A stretch of 64,000 nt of DNA, taken from positions 1-64,000 of the forward strand of contig JALQPE010001871.1 of the NCBI GenBank assembly GCA_030407315.1, given 5' to 3'. This DNA is from Asparagopsis taxiformis (Eukaryota; Rhodophyta; Florideophyceae; Bonnemaisoniales; Bonnemaisoniaceae). Shown piece by piece: positions 63,203 through 64,000 of the stretch. How positions within the stretch are numbered: the stretch's first letter is position 1; each line of letters opens with the position of its first letter. The translations under genes and the position numbers were made by a program. A model generated the notes under the pieces. It saw only the letters and a list, made by a program, of their open reading frames with translations. It did not search any database and was not told where the DNA came from.

Positions 63203-64000
63203 ATGGATCGTTTGCAAAGATTGTTCACCCAGAGCCACAATGGCGGCATGGCCGCAGATTTCCCAATTATGGATACGGCCGAAACGGTTTACATCTCATC
63301 GCTCGCATTGCTCAAAATGCTCAAGCACGGTCGCGCCGGCGTGCCAATGGAAGTTATGGGACTCATGCTCGGCAAATTCGTAGACGATTACACAGTCAAA
63401 GTCGTTGACGTGTTCGCAATGCCGCAGAGCGGAACTGGTGTATCAGTCGAAGCAGTGGACCCAGTTTTCCAGACCAAAATGCTCGACATGCTCAAACAAA
63501 CTGGCCGTCCAGAAATGGTCGTCGGCTGGTACCATTCGCATCCTAGTTTCGGATGCTGGCTCTCCGGTGTGGATATCAACACCCAGCAGAGTTTCGAGCA
63601 GCTCAATCAGCGTGCAGTAGCCGTCGTCATCGACCCTATTCAGAGCGTCAAGGGAAAAGTAGTCATCGATGCCTTCCGTTTGATAAATGCCCAGACGCAC
63701 ATGCTGGGACAGGAGCCGCGACAAACCACTTCCAATGTTGGACACTTGCACAAGCCGTCCATTCAGGCGTTGATTCATGGGCTCAATCGGCACTACTATT
63801 CGATTGCTATTGCGTACAAGAAGAATGAATTGGAAGAGGAAATGCTGCTCAATCTGCACAAAAAGAAGTGGATGGACAGTTTATCAGTCAAAAATTTTGG
63901 TCATCACTCCACTCGCAACGAAGAAACCGTTGCGCAGATGCTCCAGTTGACAAAGGCGTACGACAAAGCGGTGCAGGAAGAACAAAAACTGACACCAGAG
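63203..64000 (+). CDS. RPN11: 26S proteasome deubiquitinase RPN11 (PSMD14), 5' part
   Basis: 266 codons, open to the end of the window (normally about 310 aa). The MPN+/JAMM domain is complete: E50 in [31 protein letters not shown]111/H113 in [16 protein letters not shown], and D124. C-terminal helices follow ([30 protein letters not shown]). RPN11 is the lid subunit whose zinc site removes ubiquitin chains from substrates. The remaining 40-odd residues lie past the window edge. The same window carries its co-factor gene ECM29. Confidence 0.98.
   Translation, partial: MDRLQRLFTQSHNGGMAADFPIMDTAETVYISSLALLKMLKHGRAGVPMEVMGLMLGKFVDDYTVKVVDVFAMPQSGTGVSVEAVDPVFQTKMLDMLKQTGRPEMVVGWYHSHPSFGCWLSGVDINTQQSFEQLNQRAVAVVIDPIQSVKGKVVIDAFRLINAQTHMLGQEPRQTTSNVGHLHKPSIQALIHGLNRHYYSIAIAYKKNELEEEMLLNLHKKKWMDSLSVKNFGHHSTRNEETVAQMLQLTKAYDKAVQEEQKLTPE

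Overview
This is nuclear DNA from a eukaryote. The genes encode spliceosome, Pol II, cytosolic ribosome, 26S proteasome and tRNA-splicing proteins. Most are intact in a single exon. The few introns are short, with GT..AG ends, one with a TACTAAC-like branch site. Compact, mostly intronless gene islands between transposon-rich blocks, with Plavaka-, hAT-, Harbinger- and copia-type relics, best fit a multicellular red alga of the Chondrus type. That placement is inference; no rRNA or organelle marker is present to fix it.

Layout. 1-18.2 kb is repeat territory: a palindrome-rich interspersed repeat; a purine-skewed block; a truncated DNA methylase next to a SET-domain ORF; a decayed Plavaka-like element (coiled-coil partner on +, transposase on -, convergent); tandem repeats; a copia remnant; a Harbinger transposase with one in-frame stop plus its Myb-like partner; and a hAT element with both terminal repeats and an 8-bp target duplication. 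18.8-46.3 kb is a gene island: a 7TM membrane protein, an Obg GTPase, RPS2, RPB7, a GT14 glycosyltransferase, TFIP11/NTR1, an alpha-kinase, SF3B3, RTCB, coiled-coil proteins, ECM29 and ITPK. 46.9-56.5 kb is an AT-rich tract with no recognisable gene. 56.7-64 kb is a second island: a helical hypothetical protein, a small spliced COX7a-like gene, biotin-protein ligase, TSEN15, a small three-exon coiled-coil gene, a polyQ hypothetical protein and the 5' part of RPN11.

Many neighbours are divergent with 100-400 bp between starts or convergent with 50-150 bp between stops. The island is rich in RNA processing (SF3B3, TFIP11, RTCB, TSEN15) and proteasome factors (ECM29, RPN11). Functional linkage is not shown, and ordinary housekeeping density explains it as well. 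Two small spliced genes (84 and 78 aa) were found by reading splice sites. Several near-perfect palindromes in the repeat block are the least explained structures here.
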